Translations under genes and position numbers: made by a program
Assembly (NCBI GenBank): GCA_034423135.1
Contig: DAOUJC010000008.1
Location: 186,001 to 250,000, forward strand
Length of the DNA stretch: 64,000 nt
From: JAPPHY01 sp034423135
Lineage (GTDB): Bacteria > Chloroflexota > Dehalococcoidia > Lucifugimonadales > UBA2985
Reading direction: 5' to 3'
Shown here: positions 7,814 to 16,244 of the stretch, one piece after another
How the letters are laid out: each line of letters opens with the position of its first letter
Position numbering within the stretch: position 1 is the stretch's first letter
Notes under the pieces: generated by a model
What the model was told of the DNA's origin: nothing
Databases searched by the model: none
Seen by the model: the letters and a program-made list of their open reading frames with translations, nothing else

Positions 7814-10234
7814 ATGACCAAGTATGCCGAGGTGGCCGTAGACGCCCCCGCGGGGTACAACCGCACCTTCACCTACTCCATTCCGGACGGCATGTCCGTT
7901 GCGCAGGGTCACCTCGTGCGTGTGCCGTTCGGGCGGCGCGTGCTCTCGGGCTTCGTGTTCAACTTATCGGACGAATCTCCCGTCCCACAGACGCGGGACA
8001 TTCACCGGCTTGCGTACAGCGAACCCGTGCTGTCCTATCGAGACCTTGCAATCGCAAGCTGGGCCAGCGAACACTACATGGCGTCGCTCTTCGACTGCGC
8101 GGCGCTCCTTGCGCCCCCAGGTCTTTCGCTACGGGCCAACAGCTATGTCTCCCTGACCCAGCCCGACGCGGAGCCCGGCAGGCTCACTCAGGCGCAGGGC
8201 AGGGTCGTCACGTACCTGAAGCGCAGGGGAAGGGTGCGGCGCGACACGCTGGTCAGAAGCCTCGGTCACTCGGCTGAGAGGGCGCTCGGACCGCTGGCCG
8301 CCCGCGGCATCGTCGAGGGCTGGACCGAGATTCGGAAGCCCAAGACCGGCCCGCTCTATGCCACCTACGTCGAGGCCGCGGAGCCATCGGCCACGCCGGA
8401 GGAACGGGCTGAACGCCTCGGTGGCCGAGCCGCCAAGCAGGCAGCCCTGCTCGACCACGTCGAGAGGCTGGGCGCGCCCATGCGCATGGCGGAAGCTACG
8501 AAGGCATACGGAAGCTCTGCGGTGAAGGGACTCGAGAGCAAGGGACTCCTGCGCCTCGTGCGCATACGCGAGAACCGCGACCCGCTTGCGGGCAGGAGCT
8601 TCCCGCCGGATGAGCCTCCCAGCCTGACGCCGCGACAGAGGCACTGCGTAGACCGGATTCGCAGCGCGATCGACGCGGGGACGCCGCGCGTTTTCCTGCT
8701 GCGAGGAGTCACGGCCAGCGGCAAGACGGAGGTCTACATGCGGGCGCTTTCGCACGCGATGTCCCGCGGCAGGCGCGGCATTGTGATGGTGCCGGAGCTT
8801 GCGCTCACGCCTCAGACCATCGACAGGTTCGGGAGGCGCTTTCCCGGACAGGTGGCGGTGCTCCACAGCGGCCTGTCGCGGGGTGAGCACTTCGACCAGT
8901 GGTGGCACATCCGCCAGGGCGGTTACGGCGTTGTGATCGGGTCGCGGAGCGCCGTCTTCGCTCCTCAGCCGGACCTGGGCGTCATCGTCATGGACGAGGA
9001 GCACGAGTGGACTTACAAGCAGCAGGACTCGTCGCCACACTACCACGCACGCGAGGCGGCGATAAAGCTGGCACAGCTTGCAAACGCGGTGGTAATCCTG
9101 GGCAGCGCAACGCCGGACGTAGTGTCCAACAGCCGCGCCGTTGAGGGCGAGTTTGAGCTGCTGGAGATGCCTCACCGCATACGCACCTCGGACGCCAGCG
9201 AGACTCCGCTGCCCAGAGTGCGCGTAGTGGACCTCCGCAGGGAGCTGCGTGAGGGCAACCGCAGCATCTTCAGCCGGGCCCTGAGCCAGGCGATGGAGTT
9301 CGCGCTACGCGAGGGCGAGCAGGTGATCCTATACCTGAACCGCAGGGGCAGCGGCAGCCTGGTGCAGTGCCGCGACTGCGGCCACACCGTGCACTGCCGT
9401 CGCTGCGACCTGCCCATGACGTACCACGCTCAGTCGGCGCGACTGCTGTGTCATCGCTGCGGTCACCGCCAGAGCTATCCGCAGGCGTGCCCGCAGTGCC
9501 GCGGGCCTCGCATTCGCTACCTGGGACTTGGAACGCAGCGGGTAGTCCAGGAGGTTGAGAAGGAGTTCCCGGGCGTGAAGACCATGCGCTGGGACAGGGA
9601 CGCGGCCTCCACGCGGGGCAGCAACGAGCAGGTGATGGCTGGCTTCCTGCGCGGCGACGCACAGGTGCTGGTGGGAACGCAGATGATCGCCAAGGGCCTC
9701 CACTTCCCGGACGTGACTGTCGTAGGGGTGATGTGCGCCGACATCGGGCTGTACCTGCCGGACTACCGCGCATCGGAGCGCGTATTCCAGCTGCTGTGCC
9801 AGGTTGCAGGGCGCACCGGTAGAGGGCCGCTCGGCGGGCAGGTCGTCGTGCAGACCTACTCTCCAGGCCACTATGCCGTCACCGCTGCGGCGGAACAGGA
9901 CTACGAGCGGTTCTTCCAGGAGGAGCTTGCGTACCGGGACGAACAGGACCTGCCGCCGTTCACCCACCTGATTCATCTGGTGTTCGCGCATACCGGCCCC
10001 GAATACTGCCGCCGACAGGCGGTCGCGCTTGGCGAGGCGCTGAGGCGGGAGAGGCTGGCCTGGGGCATCACAGACGTCGACGTGGTGGGGCCGGCGCCGG
10101 CGTACCCGCCCCGTGTGGGAGGCAGGTATCGCTGGCACGTTGTGCTTCGCGGCCATGAACCGCGCACGCTGCTGGAGAAGGTGACTATCCCGCCTGGTTG
10201 GAGCGTGGACGTGGACCCGATGTCCGTGATGTGA
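7814..10234 (+). CDS. priA: Primosomal protein N' (replication restart helicase PriA)
   Basis: An 806-residue superfamily 2 helicase that reloads the replisome at stalled forks. The N-terminal about 100 residues form the 3'-DNA-binding domain (VAVDAPAGYNRTFTYSIPD). The Walker A motif GVTASGKTE lies near residues 298-306, and Walker B is MDEEHEW. The zinc-binding insert follows with paired cysteines (CRDCGH, CRRCDLP, CHRCGH, CPQCRG). The motif GTQMIAKGLHFPDV and a late GRTGRG are intact. Its length is within the normal range of about 730-830. ATG 7814 follows the rplS gene closely. Confidence 0.96.
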   Translation: MTKYAEVAVDAPAGYNRTFTYSIPDGMSVAQGHLVRVPFGRRVLSGFVFNLSDESPVPQTRDIHRLAYSEPVLSYRDLAIASWASEHYMASLFDCAALLAPPGLSLRANSYVSLTQPDAEPGRLTQAQGRVVTYLKRRGRVRRDTLVRSLGHSAERALGPLAARGIVEGWTEIRKPKTGPLYATYVEAAEPSATPEERAERLGGRAAKQAALLDHVERLGAPMRMAEATKAYGSSAVKGLESKGLLRLVRIRENRDPLAGRSFPPDEPPSLTPRQRHCVDRIRSAIDAGTPRVFLLRGVTASGKTEVYMRALSHAMSRGRRGIVMVPELALTPQTIDRFGRRFPGQVAVLHSGLSRGEHFDQWWHIRQGGYGVVIGSRSAVFAPQPDLGVIVMDEEHEWTYKQQDSSPHYHAREAAIKLAQLANAVVILGSATPDVVSNSRAVEGEFELLEMPHRIRTSDASETPLPRVRVVDLRRELREGNRSIFSRALSQAMEFALREGEQVILYLNRRGSGSLVQCRDCGHTVHCRRCDLPMTYHAQSARLLCHRCGHRQSYPQACPQCRGPRIRYLGLGTQRVVQEVEKEFPGVKTMRWDRDAASTRGSNEQVMAGFLRGDAQVLVGTQMIAKGLHFPDVTVVGVMCADIGLYLPDYRASERVFQLLCQVAGRTGRGPLGGQVVVQTYSPGHYAVTAAAEQDYERFFQEELAYRDEQDLPPFTHLIHLVFAHTGPEYCRRQAVALGEALRRERLAWGITDVDVVGPAPAYPPRVGGRYRWHVVLRGHEPRTLLEKVTIPPGWSVDVDPMSVM

Positions 10235-10248
10235 CACCCGCAATCGCA

Positions 10249-10277
10249 TTTACAGGGCGGTTGGGCCACACTATAAT
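10249..10277 (+). promoter_or_regulatory. Predicted promoter for def-cca
   Basis: TTTACA (10249-10254) and a consensus TATAAT (10272-10277) are 17 bases apart, between priA and def, about 79 bases before the def start codon. Confidence 0.5.
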
Positions 10278-10355
10278 TGGGCAGACAATCGGCCTCGGCA
10301 GTCGCCACGGGCGCACCGGTGGGCTGCCGACATCAACACCGCCAGGAGGCAGAGC

Positions 10356-10859
10356 TTGTCTCTTCTACATCTACGAACGATTCCCGATCCGGTCCTGCGT
10401 CAGAAGGCAAGGCGGGTCACAAAGTTCGACGACGCCCTTCACCAGCTGATCGACGACATGATCGATACCATGAGGGAAGCGAACGGAGTGGGTCTGGCCG
10501 CCAACCAGGTGGGCGTTCTGCAGCGGATCGTGGTCATCGAGATACCGGAGGAGGAGCAGGTTCGAGTCCTCATCAACCCGGAGATCGTGCGCCGCGAGGG
10601 GGAGCGCGTGGTGGAGGAGGGGTGCCTCAGCATCCCGGGCTACCGCGGCGAGCTGACCCGCTCACTCAAGGTACGGGCGCGTGCGCTGGACAGGGACGGC
10701 AACCCGATTCGCATCAAGGCGGAAGGGCTCCTGGCGCAGGCGCTGGAGCACGAGACCGACCACATCAACGGCACACTCTACATCGACCACCTGGAGAGCC
10801 CGGAGAAGCTCTGGAAGCTGCTGCCACAGGAGGCCGCAGTCGCCTCAGAGGGAAGTTGA
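10356..10859 (+). CDS. def: Peptide deformylase
   Basis: A 167-residue metalloenzyme that removes the formyl group from the first methionine of new proteins. All three family motifs are present: GVGLAANQVG, EEGCLSIPG and HETDHINGT, which supply the metal-binding Cys and two His and the catalytic Glu. The TTG start is supported by AGGAGG placed six bases upstream (10344-10349) and by the typical opening LLHLRTIPDPVLR. The TGA stop overlaps the TTG proposed as the start of the tRNA nucleotidyltransferase gene. Confidence 0.96.
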   Translation: MSLLHLRTIPDPVLRQKARRVTKFDDALHQLIDDMIDTMREANGVGLAANQVGVLQRIVVIEIPEEEQVRVLINPEIVRREGERVVEEGCLSIPGYRGELTRSLKVRARALDRDGNPIRIKAEGLLAQALEHETDHINGTLYIDHLESPEKLWKLLPQEAAVASEGS

Positions 10860-12403
10860 TCCCCCATTCGGCCAGCGCGGCCCCTCGCATAGCTCTCCCG
10901 AATCCGGCCGTCGCGCCACTCCGGCATCTGCGCGCCATCCTCGCGGACAGCGGCGCGGACGCATACGTGGTCGGCGGCTTCCTCCGCGACCTTATCCTTG
11001 GTATCCGCGCGACCGACATTGACCTTGCGGTGAGGGGCGACGCCGTCGCAATCGCCCGTGATGCGGCGAAGGCGCTGGGCGGCACCTTCGTACTGCTGCA
11101 CGAGGAACACTCGACCGCCCGAATCGTGCTGCCGCAAAGTGAAGCCGATGACTCGCCTCGATGGACGCTGGACCTGACCTCGTACTCCGGCAGCATCAAG
11201 GAGGACCTGGCCAGCCGCGACTTCACGATCAACGCGATGGCCGCGTCGCTCCCTGACGTACTCGCATGGGGCGACGCGGATGCCACTCCGGCCACAGCTA
11301 CCGGAGAGCTGCGTCTGCTTGACCCGTGTGGTGGACTGGACGACCTTCTCGCTCAGCGGATCCGCGCCGTCTCCGACAACGCCTTCCGCGGCGATGCGGC
11401 TCGCCTGTTGCGCGCCGTTCGGCTCGGGGCCACGCTCGGCTTCTCAATAGACGAGTCTACGCGCAGGCAGATCAGGCGGGATGCTCATCTCCTGTCGGGC
11501 GTCTCGGCAGAGCGCCTGCGCGACGAGTTTCTGAAGACCCTTGCAGCGCCGGACGCGACGGTCAGCCTCCGCCTCATGGACGAGCTGGACCTCCTGTGCC
11601 GGCTCATACCGGAGCTGGAAGAGTCCAGGGACGTGGAGCAGCCCAGAGAGCACTACTGGGACGTCTTCTACCACTGCCTGGAGACGCCTTCGCACCTGGA
11701 GCGCCTCACCACTGGCAGAGGTGGGGGAGAGGACAGTGTGATCGCAATCTCGCCGTGGCGCCCGCACTTGAAGGCCTACTTCGAAGAGGAGGTCAGCGAC
11801 GGCCACACGCGCCTCACGATAGTGAAGCTGGCCTGCCTCCTCCATGATGTCGCCAAGCCCGCCACCAAGACTATCGACGACACAGGACGCATGCGGTTCT
11901 TCGGGCACGACGCGCAGGGCGCGGACATGTGCGAGAGCATTCTGAGTCGCCTGCGAATCAGCAGCCGCGGCATCGACCTGATTGCGGCCATGGTGCGCCA
12001 CCACCTGCGGCCAACGCAGATGCGCCACGGCGAAGCTCTGCCGACGCCGCGCGCCGTGTACCGATACTATCGAGACCTCGGTGAGGCGGCCGTGGACACC
12101 CTGTACCTCAACATGGCGGACTACCTGTCGGCCAAGGGCCCGGCTGTGGAGACAGGTGACTGGGAGGGCCACTGCCGGCTGATCGCGCACATTCTGGAGG
12201 GCGGACTGGACCAGGAGGGGGCGCCCAAGGCGGCGCCAAGGCTGGTAGACGGCAATGCTCTGATGGAGGCGCTGGGGCTGTCGCCCGGGCCGCAGGTCGG
12301 ACGGCTGCTGGAGGCCGTCGCGGAGGCGCAGGGCGCGGGCGAGGTGGCCACACGGGAGGAGGCGCTGGAGCTGGCACGCAGGCTGATGGAGGAGACGGGG
12401 TAG
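10856..12403 (+). CDS. cca: CCA tRNA nucleotidyltransferase / poly(A) polymerase family protein with HD domain
   Basis: About 515 residues. The N-terminal head contains the class II nucleotidyltransferase signature VVGGFLRDLILG followed by DIDLAV, then SRDFTINAMA and the tRNA-binding fold with RLLRAVRLGATLGF. A C-terminal metal-dependent HD domain (LACLLHDVAKP) follows. The enzyme would add or repair the 3' CCA of tRNAs, although poly(A)-type or A-adding members cannot be told apart by eye. TTG 10856 overlaps the def stop and is preceded by GAGGGA. The frame is open far upstream, but that part is only the shadow of def. Confidence 0.88.
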   Translation: MIPHSASAAPRIALPNPAVAPLRHLRAILADSGADAYVVGGFLRDLILGIRATDIDLAVRGDAVAIARDAAKALGGTFVLLHEEHSTARIVLPQSEADDSPRWTLDLTSYSGSIKEDLASRDFTINAMAASLPDVLAWGDADATPATATGELRLLDPCGGLDDLLAQRIRAVSDNAFRGDAARLLRAVRLGATLGFSIDESTRRQIRRDAHLLSGVSAERLRDEFLKTLAAPDATVSLRLMDELDLLCRLIPELEESRDVEQPREHYWDVFYHCLETPSHLERLTTGRGGGEDSVIAISPWRPHLKAYFEEEVSDGHTRLTIVKLACLLHDVAKPATKTIDDTGRMRFFGHDAQGADMCESILSRLRISSRGIDLIAAMVRHHLRPTQMRHGEALPTPRAVYRYYRDLGEAAVDTLYLNMADYLSAKGPAVETGDWEGHCRLIAHILEGGLDQEGAPKAAPRLVDGNALMEALGLSPGPQVGRLLEAVAEAQGAGEVATREEALELARRLMEETG

Positions 12404-12446
12404 AGTGGCCCAGAGGCCGCGTAAGCCCAGCGTGACATTGAGAAGA

Positions 12447-12482
12447 TTGACGCTTGACGTCAAGCGTCAAATGTGCTATAGT
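12447..12482 (+). promoter_or_regulatory. higBA promoter overlapped by a perfect 24-bp palindromic operator
   Basis: TTGACGCTTGAC (12447-12458) is followed at once by its exact reverse complement (12459-12470). A -35 box TTGACG (12454-12459) lies inside the palindrome and a -10 box TATAGT (12477-12482) is 17 bases further. Binding of HigA or the HigBA complex here would block RNA polymerase, the usual autoregulation of such pairs. The -10 ends only eight bases before the higB start codon. Confidence 0.75.
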
Positions 12483-12490
12483 TCACCGCG

Positions 12491-12772
12491 TTGATACTCA
12501 GCTACGGAGACAGAGACACCGAACGGTTTGCTGCCGGAGAGTATGTCGCTGCGTTTGGGGGATTCGAGCGGCAGGCAGCCAAGCGGCTGTCTATTCTGAA
12601 CGCGGCGCCCTCCCTGGATACACTGCGAACTCTGCGCAGCAACCGCCTGGAAGCAATGCGGGGGGATAGACAAAGACAGTACTCGATTCGCATAAACCGC
12701 CAATGGAGAATCTGCTTTGAGTGGCCGGACGGCCCCGGCCCGACCTACGTAGAGATAGTAGACTACCACTGA
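12491..12772 (+). CDS. higB: HigB-type toxin, RelE/ParE superfamily
   Basis: A 93-residue protein that matches the HigB/plasmid maintenance killer family throughout: an opening MILSYGDRDTERFAAGE, the central SNRLEAMRGDR and QYSIRINRQWRICFEW, and the ending VEIVDYH. HigB toxins cut mRNA on the ribosome. The TTG start gives the family's normal N-terminus, and no Shine-Dalgarno can fit between the -10 box and this codon, so the message would be almost leaderless. The toxin precedes the antitoxin, the characteristic higBA order. Confidence 0.93.
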   Translation: MILSYGDRDTERFAAGEYVAAFGGFERQAAKRLSILNAAPSLDTLRTLRSNRLEAMRGDRQRQYSIRINRQWRICFEWPDGPGPTYVEIVDYH

Positions 12773-12783
12773 GGAGCTTTAAT

Positions 12784-13074
12784 ATGTTCAGACGTGCTGT
12801 TCACCCCGGAGAGATACTTGAGGATGAGCTGCTGGAGCGCGGCGTCTCGCCGACGGCCTTCGCCCACGACATAGACGTGCCTCCAAATCGAGTGAGCCAG
12901 ATCATCGCCGGCAAGCGGTCGGTGACCGGAGACTCGGCGTTGCGATTTGGGCACTGGTTTGGCATCGATCCGCAGTTCTGGCTGAACCTCCAGTCGCAGT
13001 TCGACCTCGCCGCCGCGGAGCAGAAGGTGGGCCTGGCCATCCGCGAGCTGCCGACCGCCTACGGGAGCCAATAG
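12784..13074 (+). CDS. higA: HigA-type antitoxin, XRE-family DNA-binding protein
   Basis: A 96-residue protein beginning MFRRAVHPGEILEDELLE, the standard HigA opening. A helix-turn-helix follows (PTAFAHDIDVPPNRVSQIIAGKR) and then the family's GDSALRFGHWFGIDPQFWLNLQ. It would neutralise HigB and bind the upstream palindrome. The ATG lies 11 bases after the higB stop with GAGGAG in between. The gene converges with the ABC permease gene 19 bases downstream. Confidence 0.95.
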   Translation: MFRRAVHPGEILEDELLERGVSPTAFAHDIDVPPNRVSQIIAGKRSVTGDSALRFGHWFGIDPQFWLNLQSQFDLAAAEQKVGLAIRELPTAYGSQ

Positions 13075-13093
13075 CTCGCCAGGGCGCGTTGGT

Positions 13094-14368
13094 CTAGCGG
13101 CCGCGCAGAGTTCGGACTAGCTGGCCCAGCCTTAGCTGCTGATCATACACGAGCAGGTAAGCGCGGAAGAGGCGAGTCGTTAGCCACACGACTGCCACGA
13201 CGCTGAGAGCCAGGACCAGCAGGCTGAGGTACGGCTCCACACCACCCATGCCGCCCAGGCTGAGCCGCGCCAGACTGGTCATCGGCGCCGTGATGGGGAC
13301 GAAGCTGAGTACCCGGGCAAGCATCCCATCGGGGTTCTCGAGCAGCGCACTCAACAGCCACATCGGAGCCACAGTAGGCAGAATAACGAAAGCACTGATG
13401 TTGCCAGCCTGCCTCTGGTTAGTTGTGACCGCGCCAATGGCCGCCAGCAACGTGCCAATGAGGGCGTAGCCCAACAGGAAGTACGCGAATGCTATCAGGA
13501 GGCTGCCAGGCGAAGGCAGGAGTTCGCTGCCGAGTTCGATGGGCAGATCCACGATGAGATTCAGGATGAGCAGGAACGCCACGGCTGTTGCGGCCCAGAC
13601 GGCAACCTGCAGAAGGCTCGCCGCTCCGAGTCCCAACAGCTTGCCGAACATCATGTGCTCCGGCTTGATGGAAGAGAGCAGCACCTCCATGATGCGGTTC
13701 TCCTTTTCCTCCGTCAGCCCCTGCAGCAGATAGCCTGATGCAGTAAAGCCGGCTACAAGCAGCAGAATTCCGGCTGCGATGAAGATCAATGTAGCACCGA
13801 CGTCAAAGTCTGATTCTGCCGGAGCGCCGGACTCACCCACCTCGACTGTCACAAGTCGATAGGGAGTCCTGATGCGGTCCAACTGCTGGGGTTGGACCTG
13901 CCCTTCGAACAGGTTCTCCAGTATGAACCTGTGGAGGGCGCCTCTGCCTCCCTCGTCGAACGTCAGCCCTGCGCGCTGCTCACGCACCTCCAGGACTGTC
14001 CCGGTCTCCAGGTAGTCCGTCCCGAATACGTAGTACCTGTCAATACGCCCAGCGAGGAGGTCCTGCATGGCAGCGTCTCGGTGAGGATAGAGCGTGAATA
14101 CCGTGCTGCCCTGGAGATGGAAGCGGGTAAAGAGAGGCCGCCCGTCCGCGCCGGTTGTCAAGTCTACGTAGCCAACAGCCGTCGGTTCGGTAGCCGAGGC
14201 GGATGATACCTCTCCGGAGGAGTCATCGGAAGTCAAAGCCTGGAATACGGCTATGCCAATTAGCGCGACGATTGCAAGCACGGGTACTGAGGCCACGAAT
14301 ATACGGAAGGAAAGGCGGCCCAGGGTTACGGAGAACTCGTGGCGCGCCACAAGCCATGTCTTACGCAT
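13094..14368 (-). CDS. ABC-2 type transporter permease (NatB/YhaP-like)
   Basis: A protein of about 424 residues. One N-terminal helix (about residues 20-42) is followed by an extracytoplasmic domain of about 130 residues, then around five more helices, one of them within ILLLVAGFTASGYLLQGLTE. The block LTEEKENRIMEVLLSSIKPEHMMFGKLLGLG is the hallmark of the ABC-2/NatB family of export permeases. ATG 14368 overlaps the last codons of the ATPase gene; a TTG at 14380 is possible but lies deeper in that gene. The transported substrate is not evident (Na+, lipids or antibiotics are known for relatives). Confidence 0.88.
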   Translation of the reverse strand: MRKTWLVARHEFSVTLGRLSFRIFVASVPVLAIVALIGIAVFQALTSDDSSGEVSSASATEPTAVGYVDLTTGADGRPLFTRFHLQGSTVFTLYPHRDAAMQDLLAGRIDRYYVFGTDYLETGTVLEVREQRAGLTFDEGGRGALHRFILENLFEGQVQPQQLDRIRTPYRLVTVEVGESGAPAESDFDVGATLIFIAAGILLLVAGFTASGYLLQGLTEEKENRIMEVLLSSIKPEHMMFGKLLGLGAASLLQVAVWAATAVAFLLILNLIVDLPIELGSELLPSPGSLLIAFAYFLLGYALIGTLLAAIGAVTTNQRQAGNISAFVILPTVAPMWLLSALLENPDGMLARVLSFVPITAPMTSLARLSLGGMGGVEPYLSLLVLALSVVAVVWLTTRLFRAYLLVYDQQLRLGQLVRTLRGR

Positions 14369-15278
14369 GACGGCTCCCAACGACCTGCAAGAATATCTGC
14401 TCCAGGCTCGGCGTCGCCAGCTCGAATCGGTCGATCTTCGCGCCGCGGTCGAGCAATGTCCTCAGCATGCCCTCCGGTGCGTAGCCGGGTGAGAGCCTCA
14501 GGACGTATCCAACACCATCTCTCCGCCACTCCAGCACGCCGTCGATACCCTCGGGATCCTGGTCACTGGCGACGAATACCTCACTTCCGGCAAAGCGGCG
14601 CTTGATCTCAGCCACCGGTCCGTCCAGCACGACTTGCCCCTTGTCGATCATCAGAATGCGGTCGCAGAGCTCCTCGACATCCGACATCTGATGAGTGGAG
14701 AACATGATCGCCACGCCAGCGCCGCGCAGTTCGGCGACCACGTCCTTCATCACACGCACGTTGACGGGGTCAAGACCGCTGAACGGCTCGTCCAGCACGA
14801 CGAACTCGGGATCGTGGACAAGAGTGGACGCAAACTGCACGAGCTGACCCAGCCCGCGGCTCAGCTCCTGAATCTTCTTGCCTCGGTGCTGTTCCAGCCC
14901 AAGGCGTTCAAGCAGCCGGTCGGCTCTGCTGAGCGCCAACTCCCGGGAGAGGCCCTTCAGCTCAGCCAGGTACAGCAGGTTTGGTATCACGCGCAGGCCG
15001 CGGTACAGGCCGCGCTCCTCCGGCAGGTAGCCGATGCGCTCCCTGGCGCCCGGAGTCAGGGCGGCATCGAATACGTAAACCTCGCCCTCGTCGGGCTGGA
15101 TGATGTCTAGGAGCATACGGATTGTCGTGGTCTTGCCGGAACCGTTGGGGCCAACAATTCCGACGATCTCGCCGGGCCGGACTGAAAGGGACACGTCATC
15201 CACGGCCACCAGGTCGCCGTAGCTCTTGCGCAGGCCTGTGGCCTGTATCACGGGGGCGCTTGTTGAACTCGTCGCCAT
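14361..15278 (-). CDS. ABC transporter ATP-binding protein (NatA-like)
   Basis: A 305-residue ATPase partner of the overlapping permease. Walker A is GPNGSGKTTT near residue 45, the signature region reads LSRGLGQ (degenerate from LSGGQ), and Walker B with the catalytic Glu is FVVLDEPFSGLDP. A C-terminal extension of about 80 residues (VFVASDQDPEGIDGVLEW onward) is usual in NatA/drug-exporter ATPases. ATG 15278 is chosen; TTG 15284 would fall too close to the -10 element. No Shine-Dalgarno is visible and the predicted leader is about five bases. Confidence 0.9.
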   Translation of the reverse strand: MATSSTSAPVIQATGLRKSYGDLVAVDDVSLSVRPGEIVGIVGPNGSGKTTTIRMLLDIIQPDEGEVYVFDAALTPGARERIGYLPEERGLYRGLRVIPNLLYLAELKGLSRELALSRADRLLERLGLEQHRGKKIQELSRGLGQLVQFASTLVHDPEFVVLDEPFSGLDPVNVRVMKDVVAELRGAGVAIMFSTHQMSDVEELCDRILMIDKGQVVLDGPVAEIKRRFAGSEVFVASDQDPEGIDGVLEWRRDGVGYVLRLSPGYAPEGMLRTLLDRGAKIDRFELATPSLEQIFLQVVGSRHA

Positions 15279-15289
15279 GAGCAATTGAC

Positions 15290-15318
15290 ATTATGACACA
15301 GGTCGAATTGCCGGACAA
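15290..15318 (-). promoter_or_regulatory. Predicted promoter of the ABC exporter operon, very short leader
   Basis: On the minus strand, TTGTCC (15318-15313) and CATAAT (15295-15290) are 17 bases apart. The ATG follows the -10 element by 11 bases, so transcription would begin about five bases before the start codon. Confidence 0.5.
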
Positions 15319-15369
15319 AGAGTCAGGTATAGTTCGCAGCAAGGGGGATGGCGGAAATGCTCTCGGCTG

Positions 15370-15416
15370 ACAACCACATCTTGTGCAGGGCATGGGAATT
15401 CCCACAAAATCATGTG
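15370..15416 (+). promoter_or_regulatory. Two tandem NrdR-box-like sites
   Basis: Site A (15370-15385, core ACCACATCTTGT) and site B (15401-15416, CCACAAAATCATGTGG) both follow the NrdR-box pattern ACaCwAtATaTwGtgt over most positions. Site B sits within a perfect CCCACA/TGTGGG inverted repeat. Their starts are 31 bases apart, about three helical turns, as is typical for NrdR box pairs. They end 10 bases before the -35 element of the nrdR promoter. NrdR would repress here when dATP and ATP are bound. Confidence 0.65.
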
Positions 15417-15426
15417 GGCTGGGCTA

Positions 15427-15455
15427 TTGACAGGGTTAGGTCACAGCAATAGAAT
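15427..15455 (+). promoter_or_regulatory. Predicted promoter of nrdR-nrdJ
   Basis: A consensus TTGACA (15427-15432) and TAGAAT (15450-15455) are separated by 17 bases. This is the best-looking promoter in the window. Transcription would begin near 15462, leaving a leader of about 85 bases. Confidence 0.65.
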
Positions 15456-15501
15456 AGCCCTACGTCTTTTGCACAGGCGCTGGTAGTCTGAAAACACCAC
15501 A

Positions 15502-15517
15502 GTACCATATCTGGTAC
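15502..15517 (+). promoter_or_regulatory. Third NrdR-box-like palindrome, in the nrdR leader
   Basis: GTACCATATCTGGTAC is a near-perfect palindrome, extended by one matching base on each side (AGTACCA/TGGTACT around TATC). Its core ACCATATCTGGT matches the inner NrdR-box positions. It lies downstream of the predicted start of transcription, 31 bases before the nrdR start codon. Confidence 0.45.
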
Positions 15518-15547
15518 TTTCAATGACGGAATCGGAGCCAACAGGTC

Positions 15548-16129
15548 GTGCGCTGCCCATACTGCAACAACCCGGACTCCCGGGTCATCGACTCCAGGGA
15601 CGCCCCCGAAGGCGTTCGGCGTCGCCGCGAGTGCAGCATGTGCGGCCTGCGCTTCACCACATACGAGCGCGTCCAGACCACCGCTCTCATGGTCGCCAAG
15701 CGGGACGGCCGCCGGGAGGAGTACAACCGCGACAAGCTGACCAGGAGCGTGCAGATGGCCTGCGTCAAGCGGCCCCTGCCAACCGGCACTATCGACAAGC
15801 TGGCGGACGATATTGAGACTCAGCTGCAAGCGCTGGGCCGCGCAGAGATCCCAAGCCACGCCATCGGCGAGATGGTGGTGGAGCGGCTTCGCGCGCTGGA
15901 CCCTGTGGCGTACATCCGCTTTGCGAGCGTGTACCGTGACTTCGCAGACGTGGAGCGCTTCAAGGACGCCGTGGAAGCGCTGGAGTCGGCGAAGCAGGCC
16001 TTGGAGAACAACGACTCATCGCCGCAGCTTCCGCTGATGACCGAGCAACCACCCAGACGCCGCCGCGGTCGCAGACCGCGGAGCAGCACCGCAGGCCTGC
16101 CCATGGACATCGCAGGAGGACTCGACTAG
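15548..16129 (+). CDS. nrdR: Transcriptional repressor NrdR
   Basis: A 193-residue regulator of ribonucleotide reductase genes. The N-terminal zinc ribbon has CPYC and CSMC with RFTTYERV, and the ATP-cone domain follows (about residues 49-139, KRDGRREEYNRDKLTRSV to YRDFADVERF). Relatives are about 150-160 residues; this one has an extra tail of about 40 residues with the basic run PPRRRRGRRPRSS. The GTG start is fixed by the family opening MRCPYC. It lies directly upstream of the class II reductase gene it should control, behind NrdR-box-like sites. Confidence 0.96.
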   Translation: MRCPYCNNPDSRVIDSRDAPEGVRRRRECSMCGLRFTTYERVQTTALMVAKRDGRREEYNRDKLTRSVQMACVKRPLPTGTIDKLADDIETQLQALGRAEIPSHAIGEMVVERLRALDPVAYIRFASVYRDFADVERFKDAVEALESAKQALENNDSSPQLPLMTEQPPRRRRGRRPRSSTAGLPMDIAGGLD

Positions 16130-16244
16130 AGGCAGCACGCGAGCCAGTCCGGGCAGGCGGTACAAGAAGGAAGCCATCCCCGCGCAGGTCGGCGAGCCGG
16201 AGCAGCGGGGAAGCAGAGACCATACAGGAACCGGAGAAGGAACC

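Noticed and set aside
10277..10855. N-terminal extension of the tRNA nucleotidyltransferase frame back to 10277.
   Set aside because: This part overlaps def in another frame and is Gly/Arg-rich; the conserved protein begins close to TTG 10856.
16130..16244. Cobalamin riboswitch before the B12-dependent reductase.
   Set aside because: The 115-base gap lacks a recognisable B12 box and is mostly purine-rich with a plain Shine-Dalgarno.
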